From contig HG738139.1 in assembly GCA_000499405.2 (NCBI GenBank), positions 7,278,616 to 7,342,615 of the forward strand: a stretch of DNA of 64,000 nt, read 5' to 3'. The notes beneath the pieces are model-generated. The model had not been told where the DNA came from. It searched no databases and was given only the letters and a program-made list of their open reading frames with translations. The DNA comes from Onchocerca volvulus. Lineage: Eukaryota > Nematoda > Chromadorea > Rhabditida > Onchocercidae. The translations under genes were made by a program, and so were the position numbers. Shown one piece after another: positions 12,201 through 26,543 of the stretch (the stretch's first letter is position 1; every line of letters begins with the position of its first letter).

Positions 12201-15200
12201 CTGCTCCTAAAAACAGATCAAAAAATTAAAAAAATTGAAAATCTGAATTAATTGAACGCTGTAGAATTCTTTTTATCGTTTCTTTTAAATCATAAATTTA
12301 TAAAATTTATTGGATTACTCCATTTGGGACTAGAAATTTTGCTATCAATAATTTAATTCAAATGATCTATGAGCTCTCCTACCACTTCACAAAATTAAGG
12401 AAATATAATTTTAGAATATACAAGACAAAGATAGAAAATGTGAAATTAAGCACTTCGAAACAAAAATTATTCATCATCGACAACTGAAGATAATGCTATA
12501 TATTGCTTTGAAATCATATCATAGAAAATCTTAATGATGGTCATATTTTCTGTGACATGATTTTAAAGATGCGGCAATTTATCTTTCAAATTCTCCCCAA
12601 TCATCTTGTTTTAAAATCATTAATCTGTCTTGTGGGTAAAAGCATCTGAATAATCTGATACTTCAACTTTAGCTTTTTCCTTTTCTTTCCATCCTTTTTC
12701 CAATTTCTCAAATGCAACAATTTCGATTTTGCGCATCAAATCCTTTAGCAAAACAGTTTTCAACTCTTCACGAACTGCTACATACACTGCATGCACATAA
12801 TTTTCGCGAGCTGCTCTCTAAAACAAAAAAAATTTTGTCGTGAATGAGCAGTAGATGTCGAGATATAAATAATAAAAAAAAATCAGAGAGAATGATATTA
12901 CAGTCTTCACCTTTTTTTCCAGAATTTGCTCTTCTAATTCCTTTCGTTTCTTATTCTCTTTTAATCCATCTCCAATCTCCACTTCTTTATCTTCAGTCAG
13001 TTCACTCTGTTCTTCCATTATTGTGCTCAAATGTTTATTTTCTTCCCTAACTTTATTAACAGCATTCACAGGAGAAGATGCGCCAATCTGTAGAGCATGA
13101 AGTAAGAAACAAATCAGAAAATTCTGTTTAATGAATTCAGCAACTAGACTAAATTCATGTTTACATTGGCAACTAAACTGATCAATGTTCTTGAACTGTA
13201 CAACAAAATATAAGAAATAAAACTAATAAATTATTTATTTTCCATTGTTATTTAAAAAAAAAATTTGCTTGCCTCAAAAGAAACTGGATCTAAAGTAGTA
13301 TTGCGACATATGGAATTTGCTTCTATTTGCGCTTGTGAATTTGTCCAGGATTCACTGAATAGTTGAACAGGAATGAACAAGAAACATAAAAGATTTTTAA
13401 AAAAAACTTCGGAAAAATTCATTTGAGAAAAAGAAACAAAAAGAGATGAATGAAAAAAAAAATATGTAGTTGTGGTTTAAATAATGTTTCTTTTGATGAT
13501 AATAATATAATTAAAATGGTTCTCAAATTAATAGTAATACACAAATTTTGTTAGATAGTCTGCTACTACAAAAGATAAAAAAATAAATAGATTCATAATT
13601 GGATAGAATGATGTAAAGCTGCTTTTGCTATTACATCAGAAACCGCAAGTGTCGGAAAAATGTTTCTATTTCCATACGTGGTGAAATCATTATATAAAAA
13701 AATTAAGAAAACTACAATAAAAAAAAGTGATTTGACTTTAAATTTCACAATTTGCACAAGCATGAAAAGCTATAAAAACTCAAGCAAAATGGAGGAAAAA
13801 TGAGTGCAGTCTTTGCGAGAATTAAAGCATGTCAGAACATGCTCGTAACTTATCCATCTTTTCTTGTCATTGCACACAGACCAGACAAAATATTCAAGGA
13901 GATTTGACAATATTAAGATTGTTTGAAATGTACAATATAAGAATGTACAACAACATCAAAGTGCAGAGCAAGGACCAAAATAAATTAATAATACAAATTT
14001 CTCTGAAATTTTATTATGGAACTTACGTAGAATTCAAATCAAATGGATGTTTGACAACAGTAATTTCTGCATTGCTGCGTTCGGCAAAAGAAGCTTCAGA
14101 TAGAGGCATTTCTTGCCGCACCACAGCACTGGTTGCTGTAGTTGATGGCAAAAAAGGTACATCAAGGACTGAAAAATACTCAAGATTTCAATGAGTGAAA
14201 AAAAAAGAAAAAAAAACAAAAAAACAAAAAGATATAAATATTTCAGCTGATGAATTTATGTAAATTATTAGGTTATATATAGTATGATTTCAAAATTTAC
14301 TCACACAATATCAATTGCAAAACTATAAAATCCTATAGGAAGTTCATCTGAAGCTTCTCAGGAATCCAACTGAACTTGAATCAAAAATACTGACTTTAAT
14401 GCAACTTATTCGAGACTAGTGCACTTCGTATCTTTCATATATATACTTAATAAATGACTGGAAGGGTCAAGATGTTCTTTGGTCCCTCAGAAAATCATTC
14501 TCAGTATTCTCTCTAGATGCTTATATCTTAAATTTTCAAAAACTAAATCATATTCATCATAAAAAGCAATAATAATTAATAATAGCAAAGTTAAAGGGAA
14601 AAAATAATACAATTCTATCAAATATTTGTAATATGTTAATAAAATGAAGATTCAACAATTTGAGACTATATTTTTCATTATCAAATCCATTAAAAGACAA
14701 GAATTATTACACATTCACCTGAAATAAAAGGAAGTGAAATACTACCTGCATCGTTTGATCGCTCTTCTTCGTGTATCTCTATAATCTGAAAAGCGAGAAA
14801 CGATGATAATTTATATAAAAAACTATATATACGACTTTTTTTTAAGTAGCTGGGGAAAAAAAAAAACACACACACACACACAGGAAGGAATCATTTTCCT
14901 TTTTCTCTTTTCCGTTCCCCCATCCTCTATCACTTAGTATCATTTTAATTTAAGAGAATCGGAACTTTTGCAAATAGTACAAGTCGAAAACCCCAAAACT
15001 TCGATTTTAATTTATTTAATAAAATTACCTACTCCACATTTGACACATATTTCACAAATCTCCCACGACAATTATTTTTTCTTTATTTTTCAATCTTCTA
15101 TTCATCATTTTTCTCTTGTCCTATTTTAATTTGAAACTATTTTTCCAATAAAACGAATTCAACAAATGCATATAGTTATAATTAATTCGAATTTTCTTAA

Positions 15201-18200
15201 TTTTGGTTTTGTGTTATTCAAAAAAACACAAACTACAAACACTTTGGCCACGCCTACCGGAGGTTGCATTGAAGTGGATCGAAATAGATTTTCCAGTCGT
15301 CGTTCGAATGAAGATCGCGAACTTTCTGTTGGAGGAGTAGATTGCAAAACACATGGAAGTGGAGAATCACCGGATGGCTTCTCGGGTGAAGTTATAAGAG
15401 TAGGAGTTGGTAATGATTGAGTCGATTCATTTTCTGAAAAGATGTTACATATGACAATGTTGCAACTTTAAAAACGAAAAAAACCTTTCCAAACAGATTT
15501 AAATTCAATTTTATCAAGATTTTCTAAAATTTTCCAACCATATGAAACGTTAAATTGACTAACTTGTTAAATTATTTTTCACATGCGCTATTGGCTGATG
15601 TACTATATCACTTGTTCCAACTGCTTCATCATCTGATTCTTCGCTGCTTGCAGTCACTGCTTCAACGATATCCTAAATAATTTTTCAATTTCAGTGAAGT
15701 TAAGATTCAAATCTATTGGGGAAAATCCTACAATCTGAAGAATGTCTAGCAAATAAATTGACAATTGCATCCAACTCGCAGCCTTAAGTCTTAATCTCAA
15801 ACATCCATTTTCTAATTCGCAACTGATTACATTTGCAATTAATGTAAAAGCTGAATTTTTATAAGATAACAATATTATGATTATACAATATTTTAGTAAA
15901 CAAAAAAACAAACCGATAGGTTTACCATTTGTAAATTTTTCAGTGAATGAAGATTTGAAGGATGTTTACATGTCCTAAAAAAAGAGAGCAATTATTAAGA
16001 ATACCAGAAAAAAAATCATTCACTTCTTCCAACAGTTAATCAACATAACAAGAATCTGTGTATTTATAACTATGATATCCAAAATTCGTTTCAGAAATAG
16101 CAAAAAGTCAGGGACATTCATCTTATGTGTGTCCGATACACTTTCCGAATGTACCCTACATAAGGATCAACTAATTTTTTGTTTCCAGTTCTTCCAGAGA
16201 AATCAATGCCTTCATGTGATGAAAAACTTACATTTATATTCGAAAATTTTTAATTAAAAAATATGAAAATACAAATTTTTGAGAATTATTACTTGCAAAT
16301 TTCTTAATCGGAACAATGAAATTTATACTTGAATTTCAAATAAAAATAGATAGTATCAAAGATTGTAAATTCCTATAAGAATTCTATTTCAAAACCATAT
16401 CTTTTGTTATTTCCAAAAGAAGAAGGTTCATCAGATTCCATTTCTGATTCAACAGTTGAGGAAGACGAAGACCATCTATGACCTTTTTCATTTCCACTTA
16501 GGCTAGAACTTTCTCGATCTCTATAGCTTCCATTGTCACTGCAATAAAAGAAAAATCTTTTTCGTAATAAAGAATAATGCTGACAGAAATTCGTCATTCT
16601 CATTCCAACCTTTACTTCTTGCAATGAAGCCGAACAAAGGTTGATGTCGCATCAGCAAAATATTTCTACTTTTTGAAAGCAAACATATGAGGAAGAAATT
16701 TTCCTCGGAAATTTTCGAGTTTTATTTTTTAGATTCTAAGATTGGAACACACCATTGCTTATGTCTTTTTTCCATAATTCGCTTTTTCCGCCAATTTACA
16801 TGTCTGGACTGCTGCTGACGAGTATGTTTCATTGATAAGATCTTGCTATGACTTTTACTCTTTTTTGCCTAGAAATTTGAAAGTATTCAAGTTCTAAGAA
16901 ATCAACTGTTATATTACTACGAATCATGTCGTGTTATGAGCTTACAGTTAATTATCAATGAACTGCTTTGAATATCGCGAAATCAACAAAAGGATTTCAA
17001 CTTTTAAAGCCATTTTTTATTTTCTAAAACATTCACTGAACCAATTTTTTATAATTTTACTGATGAGCAACAACTTTAAATATTAAAACTACATCAAAAC
17101 TCACCGCTGACTGCACTTTTAGCTCTTGCCCCTGTGCACTGAATTGATCTTCTTCACTACTTACACTTTCTAAATCTGGTAAATCTACATCTGGCTCAAC
17201 GAAATGCTCATCTCTTTTAGTAGTTTCTTGCTCCTGTTTTTTGTATTTTCGTATGCGTTGATAACTTTCCACTTCTTCCACAAGTTCTGGTGATTGAAGC
17301 AAATCTGATTTAGTTTCATGTGAACATTTTCTAATATTATCGTTCTTCCGAATTACAATTTCCTAAAAAAAAAAATAAAGAAAAAACATGAGGTACGAAA
17401 TACTTACTTGAAAATCAAATATAATGTGATGCCCAAATTTACCAGATGTGATTCGTAAAATTATTGCAACCTATGTAAATATGCAGGGAAAAACTATCGA
17501 GTAAAACATAAGCTATCACATTTTCCTCTTAAATTTTATGAATGAGAAAACAAATTAAAAATAAATTTTCCTTTTTTATAAGGAGACCTTTGTTAGTTTC
17601 CACCTCTTTAAATCTTACCAGGAACTCAAGTACAAAAACAATCCAGACTGCACACTCTTACATATTGAAATACAATACAAAATTCTTGCATTTCATTAAA
17701 TATCAATCAATTGAGAAGGCCTTCAAGTTATTTCATATGAATATGATCATATTTCTACTTTATAATCCAAAAATATCCAGCAATTTGGCATGGTTGAAAT
17801 AAATTCCATACCCTATAGTAATTACTAGTTCCGCCTGCTCCTTTCTTCTTGTAATATTTACGCTCCTGAAAAACTTTCAAACTCTATTTCGGATTTGAAT
17901 CATTTGAAAATAATATGTCCAGAAATCAAGTGAATCGTACATTTTGTAAAGTTATTAGTGGATACAGTTAGGTCCAAATTGTAATTAGAAAACAAGAAAA
18001 TTGTGTAATTTGAAAAATTAAAAAGCAACTTTTGTCCGATTTCTTTATCATCCGCCTCCTCCTCTGCTGTGCTCTAGAGAAGGAAGGAAACCAGATAATA
18101 GTGCAATTTCTTAGAACTATAAGACAAAAGTAATTTGATAATATTTAACAACGTATGATTTTAATCTACTCTTTCTACATTAGGCTATCTAAAATAAGAT

Positions 18201-21200
18201 TATTCTGATGCTAATAGCTATTCAGTACGATTTTGTTCTTACGCTTTTTCATTCTTTAAAGGAGTAAAGAAAAGGAAATTTTGCATGAAATAAAAATACA
18301 ATTCTATATTTTATTCTTAATCTCACTAGAACACTGAATACAAGAACTGGTAAAAAGAATACAGAAAATGCTAGGTAAAGTTAATGAGATTAGAAATTTT
18401 AATTGGCGTTATTTCCAAATATATCACTTACTTCTACAATTCCTTTTTTTCGATGTCGAAGTTTTCTTTTAACGGTACTGCTGCTACTCTGAGAACTTTC
18501 TTCGCTCAATTCACTTCTTTCGTCACTTTTCGAATTGCTACTTTCAGAAGCAGAAGAAACCGAAACGAACTCCCGAAGGCGCTTTCTTTTTCTTACTTTT
18601 ACTTTTCCACTCGCTTAAGAAAAAGAAACACCATTTGAAAAATTTTTGTTAAATAAAAAAATAATGATTTTATCATTTCTAACGAAGACATACAAAAAAT
18701 CTGATCTCCTACCAAATCTTCCCTTCTTAAATTTCTTGCAAATTATTTTCTGCAGAATTTCCTTGTCGAATCTCTTAAAAAATTTGTAAAAAGTGGATTT
18801 TGAAAACATTATTACATTTGCTAAAAACAATTACAAACTAGTATATTTTCGCTATTACATTTGCTGAAAAAGCAACGCAGCAGTTTAATGAAAATATGTT
18901 AAAATTAACCTGGAATGCTTCGTTTTCTTTTCTGTTCACCAGGAATGATTGTTTTTAGTTTTTTCTTCTCTTTATTTTCCTGCTAATGAAAGTATACAAA
19001 ATGTTTTAGATAAGTCATATAATGGTATTTATGAAGAATATTCAAAATCCCAAAATTTGATTTTTTCTAGGTCATGAATTACTTTTTCATTACTGTTTTT
19101 CTTCTGCTTTTTTATCTACCATTAAAATTCAGTCAACCTTCTCAATATCTCCGAAAGATTATAGATGAGCTTTGATGAAAAAAAAAAAAACATAAGTCAT
19201 GCGCTTTGGTGAAAGCCAAAATATGTCTTGGCTTTCTCCATGAAAAAAAGTGATAGCCAATCTCCATCACAATGTTTTCCTTTTTTTCTCTCCGAAAGAC
19301 AATAACTTCTATAAAAATAATCATGAGTCAAGAGACAACGATAATACATGATTTGGAAAAAGAAACTTTCGAAGGTGCTGGATCCATTGGCGCAGTTTCT
19401 TCGAAAGATGACGTACTTGGTACAGGTTGATATGCAGTTGATGCAAAATTCGATATTGTTGGCACTGAACTTTTTATGGAAAGAACTTGAGATGGTACTG
19501 AAGCCGAAACAATAGTTTTTGCTCTTGGCCAAATATTAGGTACTAAAAATATTAATCAAACAAATGAAAGCAGAGAGATAAATCATTTAAAATCCAAAAT
19601 TTTTGATATTTCTGTTAAAATGCATTCAAATTTATCGAAAAAAAAAAAAAATTGGAATATTCACAGATTACTCTCCTGACTATTCTGCATTTATAACAAC
19701 ATAAAATAAGTAAAGAGTTGATGGAAAACGAATTTAGAATTTATGGTGAGAAATTACACACCTTCATCGCAAATTTTCTGTTAAAAATTCGAAATTATCA
19801 AAATTTTAAAGTAACCTGAAGTTCGTAGCGGTGGAAGTGGTACATTCGACCATATAGGAAATGGCATTCGCCCAGTTATTGGTGGAAGAGGTGGCAATGG
19901 TGAAAAAGTGCTTACGGAAGATGAGATTGGCGGAAAACTCGGAAGAGGAGATATGGGATTGGATGGCATCGAGTGGTAGTAAGTAAATGGCGCCTGAGAA
20001 TGTTGATGCGACATCAAATGATGGGAACAGAATGTTTGATGTGTTGCTAAAGATGGATACGATAAATTTGTGCTGGAAGAAGATACTGTCGACAGAGGGA
20101 AATGTTCGGTTATTGAGGGGATTGTTGAACGTTCGTTGGGCGGTACTACATTTTCGATGTGTGCTGCTGTAATGCAGATTTAGTTTATTTTAACTGAAAT
20201 TAATATTATTTTCAAAAATAAGTACGTAATTTGAAATACTTTTTTACCATATAAAAATGAGGCACTGTTTTGGTGAACATATATGCAAATAACTGAGTTC
20301 AAAAAATCTTCGGAAAAATATCCGTAATTATGCCTTTCTCCGCTAACTTTTTGCTTGATCTTTTATTTATTAATTTTTTATTTGTGTCGTCATTCGAAAG
20401 TAAGCAAAATCAAATAAATGTAAAATTGTTCTTAGTTATTTATATCCAACTTTTCACAACTGTATGATTCTTAGACCGACCATAATAAGGAATTATGCAA
20501 TTCTAAATCAATCTTCGTATATAATTTAATATTAAATCATACAATTCTCTATAATTTTTTGGATACTTTTTGTCAATGTAGCATCAACTGATTGCTGATG
20601 TATTTGTCGACCTTTATCATGATGAAATGCTGTTTCAGATTCATCAGGCTGTTTTTGCGGTGCTGGTTCCAGTATTTTAAAATCAGTGGATTGTTGCCCA
20701 CTGGTAGAAGGCGATGGACTTGTATAAATATTTTTCTGGAATTAAAATAATTATTTGTTCCTTTTATCAAATGTGCTTTATGCTATTTTACTAACTCAAG
20801 AACAAAAAAATTAATAAAACTCAAAAATAACAATAAGAATTGATGGCAATTCTTTGTAAAAGAGCAAATTGAATGGACGGTCTTATCATAGATATCATGA
20901 ATGGAGAGTCTAGTACATACAGATCTTATAACAGAACTACCCGAGAAATTTTTGTAATAAGTCGAATTAATTTATTTTTCCTTTTACGGAATAATCTGAT
21001 TTTCATATAGTTAATTTTAATTTAGATCTGCATAGATAATTCAATATTTCAAAAAATGCTCAAAATTTACATGCTCAGATATACTTGGAGAGTTGATTTT
21101 CCGGAACTCAGTAAGTCTGTTATGATCCAAACGTGATAAATAACGAGGTACTGGTGCTGCTTCCATTGCTTGCTTCTCATAGAGTCGACTTATTTCTTTG

Positions 21201-22654
21201 GCTCAAAAAAAAATTCTATTATTTCTGATAATTCCTTCATAATTTTCGCAGTTTTATATACTCCAATTAAATCAGACATAATATGAATTGCAGTACTGAT
21301 AACTAATTAATTAATTCCTTCAATTCCATTATGTGACCCTTGTGTTGGAACAAAAATCAGTATTATTAGTTCCCCGACAACAAATAAGTTGATTAATAAA
21401 GCAAAAAAAGAAACGCACCATACGGATCAATAATACATGTAATTGTTTGTCCCATAACTGAAGTACCGTTATTTTTTGTAACAAAAGATTGAGCCTTGCC
21501 GACATCTTGGAAGACAACATATGCCATACCCAAATGTTTTTTTGTTCGAGGATGCATGTAAACAAACACTTCAATAATTTGACCCGTTTTCCTAAAATAT
21601 TGAAATATTATGTTAGACGAACTTCGCATATTTGAACCAAAAAAGTGTAAAATTTTAATTAAATTCATTTTCCTAGCAAAATTCATATTATCTCATTCAA
21701 ACAAACATTTTTTAGTTTTCGATTACTTAAGTTTTTGCAAAGAAAATTTGGGAGAACTTACTGGCACATATTAGACAAAAATGCATGGTTTATGTTATCA
21801 TTCAAACCAAATATAGAAACTTCACGCTTTGGTTGAGGTCCAACCGAGTTATTGTCCAGCTACAAAAAGATTTTATGAAAACTGTCTTGATTTGAAAGCC
21901 TCTCTAATTAATTTGTTTTATGGAGTTGAAAAAAATTGCGACATCCTGGCGAAATTATTACGTGAAGAAAATTAAGGAAAGATTAATAGAATGAAGGAAA
22001 AATTGAATGAATGGCTCGAAAATAACTAAAAAATGAACTTACAACAAAAGAAGGCAGTGGAAGGTCGATCGATTCTACATTACGAAACCTTGTTAGTGGA
22101 TTCCTCGGATCACCCAATGTATGTACATTATACTAAAATTATTCATTTTGATATAAGAAATTCCATTTCTCATATCTTAAGTGAATAAATGAAATTATCA
22201 CTCCATGTATTATTTTTATCATCAAAATTGCAAAATCATCCCATGTATCTATTTTAATAAATTATTAAAAACCAACTATATAAACATAAATATAAATATA
22301 AACAAATAAAAAAATATATGTATAACTTTAGTTTCACGGTTCTATTAAACAAATGATTTGATTTTTCTTGAACTTTGAGTGCATTTTATATATTTATTGG
22401 CAAGAGCAACTAAGGATCAATTTCTTACCATTATTTGCATGAATACATAGTTAAATCATTAGACTATATTTTTGTCCAATAATAACAAAAATTGAAGGGT
22501 ACCTTTGGATTATCTTTACAGATACCGTCGCAGCGAAAAATTACATGCTTTGCATCAATATTAATAGCTTTCCAAGCTAATTTGTGGTGAAAATGGTGCA
22601 CCGTTTCCGATGCTGGACGCGATCGATTTGATCCTCCCACTGATACTTTACCTC
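6264..22654 (-). CDS. set-2: SET1/COMPASS histone H3K4 methyltransferase (SET-2, SETD1-like), about 37 exons
   Basis: The encoded nuclear enzyme should methylate histone H3 lysine 4 within the COMPASS complex. Exons run from 22654 down to the TAG at 6264, giving about 1,750 residues, close to the SETD1 family. An RRM lies in exons 21762-21859 ([12 protein letters not shown]) and 21419-21591 ([15 protein letters not shown]). A long Ser/Arg, Pro and acid-rich middle follows. The n-SET part is 8719-8850 ([13 protein letters not shown]). SET and post-SET span 7777-7896, 6730-6930 ([30 protein letters not shown]) and 6264-6494 ([39 protein letters not shown]), with the AdoMet-binding NHSC and zinc cysteines intact. 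Other exact exons include 22503-22654, 22043-22132, 21071-21201, 20567-20735, 19816-20166, 19367-19542, 18910-18979, 18432-18613, 17105-17362, 12662-12817, 9004-9164, 8535-8585 and 8277-8402. Several junctions at 13,100-18,100 are unresolved, and the exon with the start codon was not found. Confidence 0.92.
21419..21859 (-). other. set-2: RRM of SET-2 split over two exons
   Basis: The two exons 21762-21859 and 21419-21591 join with a split glutamine codon (CA|G) to give a continuous RRM. Beta-1 is VSIFGLN in the first exon; the RNP1-like GMAYVVF and the alpha-2/beta-4 segment with [10 protein letters not shown] are in the second. The preceding exon (22043-22132) carries the [10 protein letters not shown] and DLPLPSF segment that comes before the RRM in SET1 proteins. 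This RRM type separates SETD1/SET1 from MLL/trithorax enzymes, so it supports the SET1 assignment. Confidence 0.85.
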
Positions 22655-25600
22655 CTGAAATTAACGAAATTTATTTTTAGGATACTGATCGACAACTCAG
22701 AAATGGGATTTCACTACTAAAATGAATTGAAATATTGAAAACATTAATTTAATCTTCCATTGCTTATTACTCTTAGAAAATTATGGCTTTAGAGTTTTAC
22801 ACAATTTCAACCACTGGTAATTAATCTGGAAATAAACAAAGTTTTTACGACTGACACTACTGGCCTCTTCTAAAGCGCTCCTACATCCAATCAATATTGT
22901 CCAACCAGAAATGACAACTTTTTCACGTTAACTAAGTTTTTATTTATTCTATTTTACAATGATTAGTTTCCCTGAACTCTGCGTACATAATGAAAAGTAA
23001 TTCTGGAAAACTTGATGTTTTCCTTCCTTATTTAATTGTCTCTATTTCAATCCCTTATTTAAATATATTATAGCTTCAATGAAGGTTTTTTTCTCTCATT
23101 TAAACTTTCAGTTAATCTTACTGTCGCAGTTGTATCTCATATTATCCCATTTCAAATTATTTTTCTATATTTTTTGTTTTGTTTTCCAAAATTGTCTAAA
23201 ATTCTTTGCTTCGTAACAACAAAGAATTTTTGGTAATTTTGGTTGCTCAAATAACAAAATAAATGTAATCTATTTCATACTTTGTTTTTTTATTCCTTCA
23301 AATTACAAACAAGGCAACAAAATCAGTGCATGCACTTTGCTCAGATGGCATAAGCATTGATTTAGATTACATTTATTCTGTTCATTTCATTTACTAAATG
23401 ATTCCGGCACATAATATTAAGATATTTAGAACTGCATATTTTGGATTCAAAATCCAATTGGATTTTGAAAAATATTAATATAGTTTGTTAGTAATAAACC
23501 AAACCATTTCGATGAGACGAAGCGCCTTCATGTGCATCCATTCAGAAAATCCAGCAGATTAGCATAAGCATATCATCACTTTATTGCTTTTTTGATCTTA
23601 TACATAACCACAAGTTGACCTTATCCTGCAAATCGTTTTTAAAAAAAATCACTGAATTAGAGATCGGAAGAAATTCGCAAAGATAGCAAGGAACGAATCC
23701 ACGTGCAAAAGAATGACTGAAAAACAATTTATTGGAAATAGATTGTATTTCCTTGGTAAAACAGATCAAATACCGCCCACAAAACACCACTACCAAGTCG
23801 CACCACAGAGCCGATATAGCCACTGACGACACAAGGCATTGAGAGATTATTGATAGATAACAAACGCTGCTGGATCGCAATTACGTGCAGCAGCTTTTAT
23901 TTTCATTTGAGAAACTCTTTCGCACATAATTTTTGGATACGACTGGTTGGGATTGAAGAAAAGTTGGAAATAGTTAGGAGTAAACACTTAGCCACTAATA
24001 CTTTTACTATTTCTTACTCTGAATAGATCATATGGGTGGGTGGTGGATTGGATGTGACCCGTTGCTAGAGATCGCATAGCAAATAAAAGCCAACTGGAAA
24101 AGTTGTTTTAATGTTGAGTTGTGACAGAGACGAATACTTCTGTAAAAAGGTTTTATTGATCAACGGAAGAATTTCTTTCTGTACAATACAAACAATTATT
24201 GGAGAATATCCAAGCAAATTGATCATTGGATTATTCTTTTCTTTGTCATTCGTAGAGAAGAATAGAACTCCTTGATTGTCGATTTGTTGTTATTGCTGCG
24301 TTGATCTGTGTCACTGTAGAACCTTCGAACTGGACTGTGTGGAAAACTGTCGGTAGAAAGAGCTATCCTAGTAAAGAAGAATAGTGGTTATTGGGGACAA
24401 AGCACTAACTCGAAGTCATCATTTGTACATATTGAGAGTTATAATAGCTTCTTTACCATCATTCAGCCTTTTGGCTGCAAATATGTTTGTCGTTTTGGCG
24501 GTAAGCATGTTTATCCGCTTTTGGTCCTTTTCAGATTATCTCCGCAGTTCTTGATCTTATACTCTTTGCTTGCAGTTATAAAATTTTTCGAATTTTCCCA
24601 CACCAACGTCTCAGTTGCAAAACTTTTCCATCTCTAACTAAATTTAATCTCATTATCCTTTTCTTCTTGAAAGTAAGTTGAACCCTTCTGAAATTTGATT
24701 ATTTTTGAAATACTTTCGTTCTTTTTCTATTTTCATTCTTTTTTTTTCTTTTTTTTTATAAAATAGAAAACATTTTAACGATTAGTATTCTTTTGTCTTC
24801 TGTGTACAAGACGTTGTATATTCCTTTTTTTTTTTTTTTTTTGAAAAATAACCAGTTCATGACAGTTTAGAATCTGATTTACGAATTAGAACATTTGACC
24901 AGTCTGACATAGTTTTACTAAATGATATGAGATCCAAGACTCAAATAAAAATCTCACTCATCACAGATGAAATCCATTCATATACAGAGTCATATCTAGG
25001 AAAGTTTTTCAAATGCTTTTAATTTTGTGAATGAATTGGCATGTGATGGCATAATTGTTAATTGAAAAACAGAATCGCGCGCTATACTATCTTGAAAATG
25101 TATTGAACATGCAATTATAGAATTTTTATCCTAAATCTTAAAATTCGAGTAGTAAAAAAACAAGTCTTAGCAACAATCATTTGATAAAAAGTCATTCAAG
25201 ACTTGAAGAGGTTCCCATTGCGACATCGATATTTTTTAAAAGAACTTTCATAAGAAAAAGAAAACAGAATAGATTTTGTATGCAGATTGCTCATCGATTC
25301 ATTTCAGATCCAAATAAAATTGGAATTGATTATAATACTCAAGTACTTGCTACATATCTATAAAACGTTTTTTGAAACGCACCATAGAACCAACTTCCGT
25401 TGATAGGAAAAATCAACGAGCAAGAGCCAAATGTTCCTGATAATCCTTTTTCTACTAAAACAGAACTATGTAATGAATTTGATAAAGAGAATTCTTCATA
25501 AAATCATCAGAAACAGTATTTCACCAATTACACCTGGCACTGTACATCGTAAAAATATATGAAGTATAAAAACAGTCGCATGAAAGTTGATCAGCTTGCT

Positions 25601-26543
25601 TAGGCTTTACATTGTATAGTGCCAAAAATTTAAATACCAAGCTCGAAAAAGTAGGAGACGTTGAACAACTTACTGCTCATCCCTTTTTGAATCCAACATA
25701 GTACAATATGATTTATTGAACACTTTCTATTCGTAAAAAACATCCTAAATTTTCCATTTTTTCTGGTAAGGCAACAAATAGCTAGTACTTGCTAAAGATG
25801 TATAAAACATTTTTTGATTAGGAAATCGTTTACAATTGTGGACAGAAAATCTTGATTTATATGCGTGCGATGGGTGGAAACTACATCAGTTCAGTACATC
25901 AGAATATTTCTTTTAATTTAAATATGTGACAAAAACTTGAACCCAATCGTACCTATCACCGGAACAACATATTATACTGTATTATGCACAAGGCCTAAAA
26001 TAGCTTTCGTAATTTCTGATTAAACAACAGTATGTATCTCAGTAGCGATAGCTCAAATATGAGTGAAGCTATTTCCGTGTTTTCACTTTGTCCGATTTTA
26101 ATCTTAAAATTCAAGCATAGCAGAGATAAAGATTTGAATGCCCGTATGATTTTTAAAATATAGCAAATACGTAACACAAAAAAACATATAATCACTCGAT
26201 CAATGTGATATTCTTCGCCGTATAAACATTTGTTTCAAATATATCTTGACATTTGTTATATCGACTTCTTAATCGTGAACATAGATAACTATTACTCATC
26301 TAAATAAAGTAGAAATTATTATCTGCATGATATATAGTGGGTTCGGCACCTGTACAACTGCATAACAATAATCCAAATGATTTGCGAATGAAAGAAAAAG
26401 AAAGAATGTAAAACTAATGTATTATAGTTAGTGAAAATCTTATTTACTCCATAATTCCAATTCAGTAGTTTCAAAAGAATGGCTAAAATTTCGACTAATA
26501 GCATAGAGGAAAATTTTATTGCAAATCCGAAAAAAAAAAAAAA
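22655..26543. other. Intergenic, hairpins and possible repeat remnant
   Basis: This 3.9-kb stretch lies between the first recognised set-2 exon and the end of mrpl-30. It should include the set-2 promoter and its missing 5' exon, which I could not place. It holds an imperfect 23-bp-arm hairpin (23186-23242), an inverted AATAAATGTAATCTA motif (about 23258 and 23368), a 24-bp perfect palindrome (23446-23469) and T-runs near 24745 and 24823. Open frames at 23581-23880 (minus) and 25181-25363 (plus) look like chance. Confidence 0.4.
23446..23469. repeat. 24-bp perfect palindrome
   Basis: TTCAAAATCCAA is followed directly by its exact reverse complement TTGGATTTTGAA, with no spacer. It could form a cruciform or bind a dimeric factor; neither is shown by the sequence. 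Confidence 0.9.

Noticed and set aside
15166..15420. 84-codon plus-strand frame
   Set aside because: Antisense shadow of a set-2 exon whose minus-strand frame joins neighbouring exons.
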